The notes under the pieces are model-generated. The model did no database searches and was not told the DNA's origin. It saw only the letters and a list, made by a program, of their open reading frames with translations. A stretch of DNA of 44,147 nucleotides from Blastopirellula sp. Its GTDB lineage: Bacteria; Planctomycetota; Planctomycetia; Pirellulales; Pirellulaceae. Where the stretch lies: the NCBI GenBank assembly GCA_002733575.1, contig NVWB01000161.1:1-44147 (forward strand), read 5' to 3'. Positions 32,929 through 38,665 of this stretch are shown in pieces; positions within the stretch are counted from its first letter, which is position 1, and every line of letters begins with the position of its first letter. Position numbers and translations under genes: made by a program.

Positions 32929-33237
32929 TTATACTTCCTTATATTCTACAGGGCGAGTAGACTTCAACTGTTTTGGCCTTTTATCAGACTTATCTAGCCA
33001 CCGTTTTAGGGGTACTTTATTGAATACTAGGGTACCACTACGTCTAACCTCCACAAGGCGGCTAATGTCGCAGTTATTCGCACCCAGAATCAAAGCTAAG
33101 TCCTTAACTACCATGCCGTAGCCACTAGTCGAGACATTAAACTCTTCACAAGTGGCTTTTGGTATAGAAGTATACTCGGATTTGTTCTGCCACTTGTCTA
33201 CTTCTGTTAGCTCAATGAGCACATTATCCACTGTCAT
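32929..33237 (-). CDS. small protein upstream of reductase, unknown
   Basis: 102 residues. The centre (VSTSGYGMVVKDLALILGANNCDISRLVEVRRSG) may be a winged or excisionase-like DNA-binding fold, followed by VPLKRWLDK and a basic tail, but this is only suggestive. It ends two bases before the TTG of the reductase and overlaps the previous gene by four (ATGA). Confidence 0.55.
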   Translation of the reverse strand: MTVDNVLIELTEVDKWQNKSEYTSIPKATCEEFNVSTSGYGMVVKDLALILGANNCDISRLVEVRRSGTLVFNKVPLKRWLDKSDKRPKQLKSTRPVEYKEV

Positions 33238-33602
33238 TCCACTCTCCTAGTACTGGACAGTACATCCTCAACTGCCTCAGTCCAACCATCAAACTCTGCT
33301 AGCCTATCCATAGCTTCTGCAGTTAACTCACTGGCTTCAGTAATCAGTTCCATAATCTCTGATCTTTCCTTTAAGCTATACAGGTCTAGCTGCTCAGCAG
33401 CAGAAGATACAACTGTAAAGACTACAGAAGTAAAGAACAGTTTAGAAGAGGCTTCGATGATATCCTTCTCGTCAGTACCAGCCAGTGCTTTGGCTAGACT
33501 GTCCTTCTTGTAGTGTATCTGCTGCACCCACTTACGTGGATCAAGGCTGGACTTTGTACGTTTAAGGTACTCAGCTATTTTAATATTGAAGTCATTGTCC
33601 AT
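33234..33602 (-). CDS. helical protein, unknown
   Basis: 122 residues, predicted nearly all helix. It has no signal peptide; the hydrophobic run KLFFTSVVFTVVSSAAEQL is amphipathic rather than a clear membrane helix. A GGAGG site precedes it. No known family. It overlaps the preceding small gene by 11 bases and the next one by four. Confidence 0.65.
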   Translation of the reverse strand: MDNDFNIKIAEYLKRTKSSLDPRKWVQQIHYKKDSLAKALAGTDEKDIIEASSKLFFTSVVFTVVSSAAEQLDLYSLKERSEIMELITEASELTAEAMDRLAEFDGWTEAVEDVLSSTRRVE

Positions 33603-33762
33603 CTCCTACCTCCTTAATGTGTATAGTCTTCAACTTGATTGTGTCCACGTCATAGAAGAGGTCTTCAATATACTCACTGATCTCTTCCAGTTTATTTATC
33701 CTGTCTACCCCGAAGTAATAGGCATCATCAGGTATCTTAACCTTCATTGTTATCTTATACAT
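33592..33762 (-). CDS. 56-residue small protein, unknown
   Basis: An ATG at 33762 with AAAGGA seven bases upstream opens a 56-residue frame: MYKITMKVKIPDDAYYFGVD then an acidic helix (INKLEEISEYIEDLFYDVD) and a strand (IKLKTIHIKEV). The beta-alpha-beta layout suggests a compact folded protein. It begins 17 bases after the tRNA cluster and overlaps the next gene by 11 bases. Confidence 0.65.
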   Translation of the reverse strand: MYKITMKVKIPDDAYYFGVDRINKLEEISEYIEDLFYDVDTIKLKTIHIKEVGDGQ

Positions 33763-33778
33763 TGTATTCCTTTCATAG

Positions 33779-33850
33779 CACTGAGGGTAAGAGTCGAACT
33801 TACATCTCCACCTTCAAGTAGGTGGGTCTTACCAATTAGATGACCTCAGT
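33779..33850 (-). tRNA. tRNA with unusual 8-base anticodon loop (Gln-UUG or Ser-UGA unresolved)
   Basis: 72 bases. Acceptor ACTGAGG/CCTCAGT with G73, a short D stem TCT/AGA with AATTGGTA loop, T arm GTAAG-TTCGACT-CTTAC, variable loop AGAT. The anticodon stem CCACC/GGTGG encloses TACTTGAA, eight bases instead of seven; a six-pair, six-base-loop fold is the alternative. No fold places a normal U33 before an anticodon with the usual geometry. CCA is not encoded (GCTA follows). It may be decayed or may decode abnormally. Confidence 0.65.
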
Positions 33851-33854
33851 ATGT

Positions 33855-33930
33855 TGGTACCTCCGGCAGGATTCAAACCTGCGACCTAAGAATTAGAAGT
33901 TCTTTGCTCTATTCACTGAGCTACGGAGGT
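33855..33930 (-). tRNA. tRNA-Arg(UCU)
   Basis: 76 bases including an encoded CCA. Acceptor ACCTCCG/CGGAGGT, D arm GCTC-AGTGAATA-GAGC, anticodon arm AAGAA-CTTCTAA-TTCTT with anticodon TCT, T arm GCAGG-TTTGAAT-CCTGC, A73. All stems are perfectly paired. It reads AGA, which is very frequent in the phage genes and rare in many GC-rich hosts. Confidence 0.96.
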
Positions 33931-33931
33931 A

Positions 33932-34007
33932 TGGCTGCTGTGGTAGGACTCGAACCTACGACCTTTCCATTAACAGTGGAAGACTCTACCAACTGAGTTA
34001 CACAGCA
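33932..34007 (-). tRNA. tRNA-Asn(GUU)
   Basis: 76 bases including CCA. Acceptor TGCTGTG/CACAGCA, D arm ACTC-AGTTGGTA-GAGT, anticodon arm TTCCA-CTGTTAA-TGGAA with anticodon GTT, T arm GTAGG-TTCGAGT-CCTAC, G73. It is first in the tRNA cluster, only one base before tRNA-Arg, and its 5' end lies 2-4 bases from the expected start of transcription at the promoter 34017-34044. Confidence 0.96.
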
Positions 34008-34016
34008 AAGAGTATA

Positions 34017-34044
34017 GTTATACTAGGATAAATCTATAAGTCAA
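34017..34044 (-). promoter_or_regulatory. sigma70-type promoter of the tRNA-reductase operon
   Basis: On the - strand GC-TTGACT (34044-34039), 16-bp spacer, TATAAC (34022-34017) followed by TA. It matches the two TATAAC promoters of the + strand in hexamers and spacing. The downstream unit is three tRNAs, three small genes, the reductase and the phosphoesterase. Confidence 0.8.
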
Positions 34045-34051
34045 GCAATAC

Positions 34052-34258
34052 TTAGTCAGTGTAGTCCCAATCAACTGATAGCGTACTGATTTCTATTAGC
34101 GGCTTATGATCACCAATAATTACTTTAAAGTCAGTAGCACCAACCTCTTCTCTCCACTCAGGATCATTCAAGAAATCTTCCACTTTCTTTTTACTGGTAA
34201 AAGTGTGTGTCTTTTGTTCCGAGTAATCCACTACGTAATACTTTTTATGCTTAGACAT
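34052..34258 (-). CDS. small protein, unknown
   Basis: 68 residues from the ATG at 34258 with GGAGGAAAG upstream (the frame stays open to 34336 but those residues lie inside the previous gene). KHKKYYVVDYSEQKTHTFTSKKKVEDFLND has a strand-turn-helix pattern reminiscent of small single-domain regulators, without a named family. It overlaps the preceding 53-residue gene by eight bases. The tRNA promoter follows within its 3' flank. Confidence 0.65.
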   Translation of the reverse strand: MSKHKKYYVVDYSEQKTHTFTSKKKVEDFLNDPEWREEVGATDFKVIIGDHKPLIEISTLSVDWDYTD

Positions 34259-34412
34259 AACTTTCCTCCACTCTAAAGATATTAACCAAAGGAAACTTAT
34301 GAACTTTGCCATCAAAGTAGACACAGAATAAACCATCCTTTGTGTACGTGTTTTCTGTATTTAGATAGGTAATAGGCCTAGCTTGAGACAGTAAGTGTAC
34401 CTTAACTTCCAT
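34251..34412 (-). CDS. 53-residue small protein, unknown
   Basis: ATG at 34412 with a strong GGAGGAAG site. The protein MEVKVHLLSQARPITYLNTE... is beta-rich (GLFCVYFDGKVHKFPLVNIFRVEE) and looks like a small barrel-type domain. It overlaps the stop of the phosphatase by 11 bases and the start of the next gene by eight, so it is one link in a tightly packed operon. Function unknown. Confidence 0.65.
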   Translation of the reverse strand: MEVKVHLLSQARPITYLNTENTYTKDGLFCVYFDGKVHKFPLVNIFRVEESYV

Positions 34413-35172
34413 AGACTTCCTCCAATCTTTTCATTGATACAAACTCTGGCTCATAGAGTCCATTGTCTACACCTCTCTTGATAATCACGCCTGACCACCA
34501 TTCCTTATTCGCCTGCCCAGCCCAGTCTTCTGGTGCTCCTTTAGTACAGCCAGCGACAAGACCTATAGCCTTAGCGTCATCACGGAAGTATATGTTTCTC
34601 TTATGGCTATGACCTACAGTAACAGAAGTCATTCGTTTCTTTAGTAAGTTGTAGGCATGGTGTTCACCTGAGATAGCTCTACCAAAGTTGCCAGAGCCAA
34701 TGTAGTGAGCGTAGTCTACTCCGTCATAGTTGTGTATAGCAGGGGCACCGTACTCATAGGGATGGTACTCATCAAAGAAGTGGTTAGTCTGTAGGTGTGA
34801 GACAGATATACCATACTCATCGTCATTTAAACGTGGGTCATCTGCTACAGCCTTGGATATACGCTGCTCATGGTTTCCTTCAAACCCAAAGAAGGCTGGC
34901 CTCTTCTTCCTATTCTTCTTGAACTTCCATCTGATCTTCTCTTGAAAGTCTAGGTGTGTCCTGATATCTGCACCATAGTTCTGTGCCACAATCTTCTCAG
35001 GTCTACGTGTGTCATAGGAGTTAAGGCTACGCATGTCAGCACTATCCCCTAGGTCCACCACATAGTCTGGACGGATATCATAGATCAAAGCACCCATCCA
35101 CTCTGCTCTAACGTTAGATACCTTAGGGTCAGAATGTGAGCACGTATAGACTACTGCTGTTTTTCCGCTCAT
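34402..35172 (-). CDS. metallophosphoesterase, larger type
   Basis: 256 residues. Motifs of the calcineurin-like superfamily: YTCSHSDP near the start (replacing the usual DxH), VDLGDSADM, FFGFEGNHEQR and VTVGHSHKRN. The GNHE and GHSH blocks are clear. Its sequence differs from the 177-residue enzyme at 29526 and fits the larger phage phosphoesterases often found near replication genes. Target unknown; nucleic acid ends or cyclic nucleotides are candidates. Its start abuts the stop of the gene upstream. Confidence 0.8.
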   Translation of the reverse strand: MSGKTAVVYTCSHSDPKVSNVRAEWMGALIYDIRPDYVVDLGDSADMRSLNSYDTRRPEKIVAQNYGADIRTHLDFQEKIRWKFKKNRKKRPAFFGFEGNHEQRISKAVADDPRLNDDEYGISVSHLQTNHFFDEYHPYEYGAPAIHNYDGVDYAHYIGSGNFGRAISGEHHAYNLLKKRMTSVTVGHSHKRNIYFRDDAKAIGLVAGCTKGAPEDWAGQANKEWWSGVIIKRGVDNGLYEPEFVSMKRLEEVYGS

Positions 35173-35376
35173 CTATACCTCAAATTCCAGTGGCTCAGTA
35201 CTACCACTCTTAGTTAAATAGTTTAACACCCATTGAGCATCTTCCTCAGAAGAAAAGGGTACTCCTACTACGTCCATAGTATCATCAGGATACTGAGCAG
35301 TACAGTCTAGCACCCAACCATCAGGACCATCTGGGTATGGCTTACCGTCAGCCCAGTGTACTTTTACTTTAGTCAT
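35173..35376 (-). CDS. small protein, unknown
   Basis: 67 residues from the ATG at 35376. KVKVHWADGKPYPDGPDGWVLDCTAQYPDDTMDVVGVPFSSEEDAQWVLNYL is an alpha/beta small domain with a well-formed SSEEDAQWVL helix. No family recognised. It overlaps the 34-residue membrane peptide by eight bases. Confidence 0.6.
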   Translation of the reverse strand: MTKVKVHWADGKPYPDGPDGWVLDCTAQYPDDTMDVVGVPFSSEEDAQWVLNYLTKSGSTEPLEFEV

Positions 35377-35473
35377 TAGTATCATCCACTCCATCTGCAT
35401 ACCCAACCTCGTAACCAATGATAAAGGAAACAGGGACAAAGAATGCTGATAAAAACATTATTGAAATAATCAT
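35369..35473 (-). CDS. 34-residue single-pass membrane peptide
   Basis: ATG at 35473 with CGGAG at proper spacing. The peptide begins with one hydrophobic helix (MIISIMFLSAFFVPVSFIIG) and ends with an acidic, cytoplasm-like or periplasm-like tail (YEVGYADGVDDTND). Both ends overlap neighbours (ATGA with the nuclease stop, eight bases with the next gene), which supports it as a real gene. A membrane-bound effector or transporter partner is possible. Confidence 0.6.
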   Translation of the reverse strand: MIISIMFLSAFFVPVSFIIGYEVGYADGVDDTND

Positions 35474-35814
35474 TTGGTACTCCGATAGTTATTAAAGAAA
35501 AACTCCGCATCGACTATCACCATAGGCTTTCTCCTGTTCATCTTGGCTACCACCATAGGCTCTACCCCTTCAGGTGTGTTGTCTACTGCCTGATCGTACC
35601 ACTGATAGAAAGCCATACGAGCTAGGTTCTTACACTCAATACTAAACGGCACCAGCTTCCTTGCTGCTGGGGATAACAAAACATCCTCCCCGCTTGCCCC
35701 CATGCTTGTACTCCTTACATCATCAGGTTCAAGACTAGGGTGATTACCTAGTATAGCATCTCGGGTCCACTGCTGCAAGCGCCTACCTTTACTCTTTGCA
35801 CTAGATGTCTTCAC
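35470..35814 (-). CDS. PD-(D/E)XK-type nuclease, resolvase-like
   Basis: 114 residues from a GTG overlapping the stop of the SbmA gene (GTGA). The core shows SMGASGEDVLLSPAARKLVPFSIECKN: an acidic residue in GEDV and the E-C-K motif of a PD-(D/E)XK active site, as in small phage Holliday-junction resolvases and VRR-NUC-like enzymes. The basic N-terminus (KTSSAKSKGRRLQQWTRD) would bind DNA. It may resolve recombination or packaging intermediates. Confidence 0.7.
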   Translation of the reverse strand: MKTSSAKSKGRRLQQWTRDAILGNHPSLEPDDVRSTSMGASGEDVLLSPAARKLVPFSIECKNLARMAFYQWYDQAVDNTPEGVEPMVVAKMNRRKPMVIVDAEFFFNNYRSTK

Positions 35815-36785
35815 TCTACCTCTTTAACTCCTCTTTCAAATTCCCTTAATCTCTTATGTACACTGATCAACTCAACTATAGTAGGCCATGATCTTACTAG
35901 GTACTGTAAGCTACTCTCTACTCTACCGAAGGCACGTACTATTTGTTGCACCACCCCCAGTGTTACTGCACCTAATGCTATCGTAGGTGTCAAGGCTATG
36001 TAAGGGACTAAGACCATACCCTGAAGGTAACTCAACTTAGCTACATTAAAATAGAAATAATGGAAGTAAGACTTGTAGTGTATCTGTCTTACATAGTCAT
36101 ATAGTTCCTCAAGTGTGGCTGGTCTGGTAGCACCTATACTATCTTCTGCAATCACTAAAGCTTTACGGTAGAAGGCCTCATTCTTCTGGATGTCATACTC
36201 AATACCCGGTAGCTTTATGCCGACAAGCACCAGTAGTGCAGTACCTCCTAGTGCAGTAAGTATGGCAACAAAGACAAGTGAGTGTGGTACTACACCAACC
36301 CAAGGAAGACTGGTTACCTGCTCCGATAATACCCACAAGATAGGGGTGAAGGCTACAAGTGTCATGATACTCTCCAGTAACCCTACACCCAACCCTTCCA
36401 TGATCCTAGCAAACTTAAGGGTATCCTCTTGTACCCGTTGAGAAGCACCCTCAATGTGCCTAGCCTTATCATATACTTTGTGGTAGTGCTCAGCCATAGA
36501 GGTACGCCAACGGAATGTCCAGTGGCTAACGAAGTAAGAAGTAACCAAGGCAATGGTTATCCACAGTGCGGCTATCTTTCCAAAGGTTAACATGTGACTT
36601 AGTAGCTCTGTCTCTGTTACTGACCCCGGAGAACTAAGTGCTTCACCTAGCGTATTGTAGAAGTCTCCGAACCATTGGTTGAGCCTAACGTCTAATTGAA
36701 CTTGCAACCATGTGGCTACCAGTATAATCGCAGAGCCTACCCAACCCCATGCTAACCATTTTCTTTCTTTAAAGAATCTAAACAT
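35811..36785 (-). CDS. SbmA/BacA-family inner-membrane transporter
   Basis: 324 residues from the ATG at 36785, which has AAGGAG six bases upstream; a longer frame to 36863 reads through a mini-ORF and is rejected. The protein has about six to seven hydrophobic segments (WLAWGWVGSAIILVATWLQVQ, ALWITIALVTSYFV, LLESIMTLVAFTPILWVL, LVFVAILTALGGTALLVLVG, and others). The sequence QVQLDVRLNQWFGDFYNTLGEAL, the FRWRTSMAEHYH loop and especially IEGASQRVQEDTLKFA are hallmarks of the SbmA/BacA family. It ends SVHKRLREFE, as in full-length members, so it is complete though shorter than E. coli SbmA. Known members import peptides and, in BacA relatives, cobalamin. Rarely seen in phages. Confidence 0.88.
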   Translation of the reverse strand: MFRFFKERKWLAWGWVGSAIILVATWLQVQLDVRLNQWFGDFYNTLGEALSSPGSVTETELLSHMLTFGKIAALWITIALVTSYFVSHWTFRWRTSMAEHYHKVYDKARHIEGASQRVQEDTLKFARIMEGLGVGLLESIMTLVAFTPILWVLSEQVTSLPWVGVVPHSLVFVAILTALGGTALLVLVGIKLPGIEYDIQKNEAFYRKALVIAEDSIGATRPATLEELYDYVRQIHYKSYFHYFYFNVAKLSYLQGMVLVPYIALTPTIALGAVTLGVVQQIVRAFGRVESSLQYLVRSWPTIVELISVHKRLREFERGVKEVE

Positions 36786-36786
36786 T

Positions 36787-36861
36787 TTAACTCCTTGCAA
36801 TTTCAGAATCATCAGCTTCGGAATAGTCTTCAAGATCATCACCGAACTCATATTTTCCCAC
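36787..36861 (-). CDS. acidic mini-ORF leading into the transporter gene
   Basis: A GTG at 36861 opens a 24-residue frame, MGKYEFGDDLEDYSEADDSEIARS, whose stop is followed two bases later by the SbmA ATG. The last codons contain the ribosome site of SbmA (AAGGAG), so this peptide would couple its translation. Its start lies inside a 22-base block also present at 29109-29130. With one more A in the run it would read MWEKYEFGDDL, resembling the MWEKEYDD start of that gene, so it may be a frameshifted remnant. Confidence 0.4.
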   Translation of the reverse strand: MGKYEFGDDLEDYSEADDSEIARS

Positions 36862-36874
36862 ATCTTCTTTCCTT
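36853..36874. repeat. 22-bp direct repeat, second copy at 29109-29130
   Basis: The 22 bases covering the ribosome site and first four codons are identical at 29109-29130 (start of the 63-residue gene) and here (start of the SbmA leader ORF). Flanks differ on both sides. It reads on the - strand as a GGAAAGAAG ribosome site followed by ATGTGGGAAAA. The duplication may be a recombination hot spot that captured accessory genes behind a ready-made translation start. Confidence 0.7.
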
Positions 36875-37446
36875 GTTGGCTACAGAGTTGAATGAAATCG
36901 GTATTCAGGAAAACGAGCGCAACCTGAATAACAAAATTAGCCGGGGTGGGTTTTCGGCAGCGTTTTTATTGGAATGCTTGGACGCCATTAGCGTCGGTAC
37001 GGTTAATCTTGATTAGGCTAAGTTGCCGTTGTTGCCGGTTCGGTTTCCTTGAAGATTCGGTTTATCCTATGGATTTTTCGATTCCGCATACGGAATCCGA
37101 CGAAAGCGAAAACAACTCCAACAATAAACGACAAGACGCAAATAATGATTATCGGAGTCCAAAAGAATGCGTCTTGCTCCAATACTTTTTCAATTCCGAG
37201 CCAGAATGACCCAGCCATGAAAAATATTCCAATGCTAGAGAAAAATGCCTGCATCAGATCAAATTCAATGATGTCCTCCAAATCATTCCTATTCACGGCA
37301 ACATTCTCCTGTCTCCGAACCAAATATGTTTGATCGACCGTTGCGCCAAGTTGCTTTTGTGGAGTTGTAGACGTTGGCTCCACGGGTTTTTTGCTTGGTG
37401 TCTCCGATTGGTAAAATAGAAGTTAAGGCTAAACCTAACTGTGGAG
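36875..37446. other. segment of foreign-looking DNA
   Basis: Base use changes here: more CG dinucleotides and codons such as GCG, CGG and TTG, and long stretches without a phage-like gene. It holds one frame (37018-37383), a 7-bp inverted repeat ATTCAGG/CCTGAAT near 36905-36930, GACGC/GCGTC near 36980-36995 and a bulged hairpin around 37420-37440. AGGCTAA occurs near both edges of the coding part. The left edge adjoins the 22-bp repeat. It looks like an imported module; no integrase or attachment site is visible. Confidence 0.45.
37018..37383 (-). CDS. two-helix membrane protein, possibly 5'-truncated
   Basis: 121 residues from a GTG at 37383 without a convincing ribosome site; the frame stays open upstream for 13 more codons (…SETPSKKP), so the N-terminus may have been lost on transfer. 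Two membrane helices (FSSIGIFFMAGSFWLGI and TPIIIICVLSFIVGVVFAFVGF) are followed by a basic motif (RMRNRKIHRINRI). Composition differs from the phage genes on either side. No family recognised; it lies in the envelope-directed island. Confidence 0.55.
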   Translation of the reverse strand: MEPTSTTPQKQLGATVDQTYLVRRQENVAVNRNDLEDIIEFDLMQAFFSSIGIFFMAGSFWLGIEKVLEQDAFFWTPIIIICVLSFIVGVVFAFVGFRMRNRKIHRINRIFKETEPATTAT

Positions 37447-37698
37447 TCATTTCTCAACCCCGCCCTTTAGTTGGTTTGGTGCGTTTGATACATAAGGCCG
37501 AAGATCAGTATCAAAATCATTATCGAAGCCATTGTCTACACGATCATCATCACCGGAGTCATCAAACGTCTGACCAAGGCGACAAAGAATACCACAATAT
37601 CCATTCTCTGATTGTTCAAATCTATCACCACCAGCAAAGGCAGGTTGCCCAAGGATTGGTAGTACAAGTACAGTCATTAAAAGTAATTTCTTAATCAT
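37447..37698 (-). CDS. small secreted protein with two cysteines
   Basis: 83 residues from the ATG at 37698 (AAGGATAA upstream; an ATG at 37722 lacks a site). A classical signal peptide (MIKKLLLMTVLVLPILGQPAFAG) should be cleaved after AFA. The mature part is short, acidic, with CGILC near its start and an Asp-rich stretch (DDSGDDDRVDNGFDNDFD). Probably periplasmic, possibly metal-binding through the Asp-rich stretch. No known family. Confidence 0.65.
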   Translation of the reverse strand: MIKKLLLMTVLVLPILGQPAFAGGDRFEQSENGYCGILCRLGQTFDDSGDDDRVDNGFDNDFDTDLRPYVSNAPNQLKGGVEK

Positions 37699-37721
37699 TT
37701 TATTATCCTTCTTTGGTTTCA

Positions 37722-37749
37722 TTTATATTAAGTCTAGTTAGTTGCCCAA
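37722..37749 (-). promoter_or_regulatory. weak promoter-like sequence before the secreted protein
   Basis: On the - strand TTGGGC (37749-37744), 16-bp spacer, TATAAA (37727-37722). The -35 is poor, so this is tentative. It would serve the secreted protein gene and what follows. Confidence 0.3.
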
Positions 37750-37756
37750 GTATCCT

Positions 37757-37975
37757 CTAATCCTTTTCCAAAAGTATGATTGTCTCAGGATATTTAGGGT
37801 AGGTTAAATCAGGTGCCCAAGGTGTATGGTAGTGGTCTGGGAAAGGGAAGGGTGTATTGTAACTGTCCTCCAGTGACTCAATCTTCTTTCTCAGTGTCTC
37901 CCACTCACCAGCAAACAGTCCATGAGGTTTATCTCCCATGCCTTCTAGGTACACTTTAAGTTCTCCTACTGTCAT
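37757..37975 (-). CDS. small protein, unknown
   Basis: 72 residues from the ATG at 37975 (GAGAGGAAAG upstream), overlapping the protease stop (ATGA). Sequence MTVGELKVYLEGMGDKPHGLF opens as many small phage proteins with a helix then an aromatic and Pro-rich segment (NTPFPFPDHYHTPWAPDLTYPKYP). No recognised domain, no signal peptide. Confidence 0.6.
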   Translation of the reverse strand: MTVGELKVYLEGMGDKPHGLFAGEWETLRKKIESLEDSYNTPFPFPDHYHTPWAPDLTYPKYPETIILLEKD

Positions 37976-38664
37976 TGTATCTTTCCTCTCTGTCTGTATG
38001 AGTACCAACCAATCTGTGGTCCTGACCAAAGGTGTTGCTCAAACCATTCAGGAGAGTGGTACGATTTATCAAAGTATCTATCTAATACATCTTCTTCGTC
38101 ATCTCTTACATAGAAGTCTCTCAACTCCTCAGTACTAGTTAGGACAAAGAAAGTATTGGGGTCAGTCCGTGCGGCTATGAACATATACATCTCTACACTA
38201 AAACCATTAGCCATAGTGTAGGCCAAAGTAGAGCCACCCACATACTGACCATACTTGAAGATAGAATTAAAGTTTTCTCCTTCTGGTTTACCAAGGAAGT
38301 AGGATACATGATAGCCTAAGATACCCTTTACATAGTAATCTTGTGCACCTAAGAAAGCTTCAGCACAGGCAGACAGGCAGAAAGAACCACGGGGTACTAT
38401 AGCAGTAGCCTTCCTGTCACTAAGAACTCTACCAATCATTTCTGCTTCCCTAGCAACACCTCCGCCAGAGTAGAATGATACTGTGCTAGTACCTGACTTA
38501 TCCATCATGGCTGCTAACCTAGCGGAAGAACCATCCACTACTTCTCCATAGAAAGAGATGAATGGTTCACCAAAAGCATCTGTTCTAAGCTTCAGTGTCT
38601 CAGCACTAGCTGCAAAGACTGATAACATAAACAAGATAGAAGAAAGTATGAGAGCTTTAAACAT
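37972..38664 (-). CDS. secreted ClpP-like serine protease (COG3904-type)
   Basis: 230 residues from the ATG at 38664. A signal peptide (MFKALILSSILFMLSVFAASAE) precedes a ClpP/crotonase-like fold: FYSGGGVAREAEMIGRVL matches the substrate-binding GG loop, RGSFCLSACAEAFLGA has the nucleophile-type serine in the C-x-S-A-C motif, and GILGYHVSYF supplies a His. This is the pattern of the periplasmic ClpP-like proteins found in alphaproteobacteria (COG3904 type). In a phage it would act in the host periplasm on envelope proteins. A GCAGGA stretch serves as ribosome site. Confidence 0.72.
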   Translation of the reverse strand: MFKALILSSILFMLSVFAASAETLKLRTDAFGEPFISFYGEVVDGSSARLAAMMDKSGTSTVSFYSGGGVAREAEMIGRVLSDRKATAIVPRGSFCLSACAEAFLGAQDYYVKGILGYHVSYFLGKPEGENFNSIFKYGQYVGGSTLAYTMANGFSVEMYMFIAARTDPNTFFVLTSTEELRDFYVRDDEEDVLDRYFDKSYHSPEWFEQHLWSGPQIGWYSYRQRGKIQ

Positions 38665-38665
38665 T

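Noticed and set aside
36786..36863. N-terminal extension of the transporter to the ATG at 36863
   Set aside because: The extension (MSSVMILKTIPKLMILK) is the wrong frame of an acidic peptide, and the ATG at 36785 has a strong AAGGAG site and the family-like N-terminus.
36875..37446. Integron attC or phage attachment site
   Set aside because: Short inverted repeats and AGGCTAA repeats are present, but the conserved core sites of attC (RYYYAAC and GTTRRRY in proper order) are not, and no integrase is encoded in the window.
37374..37694. A 106-residue + strand frame rich in His and Gln
   Set aside because: It mirrors the secreted-protein gene on the - strand, lacks a ribosome site and would run against the operon.
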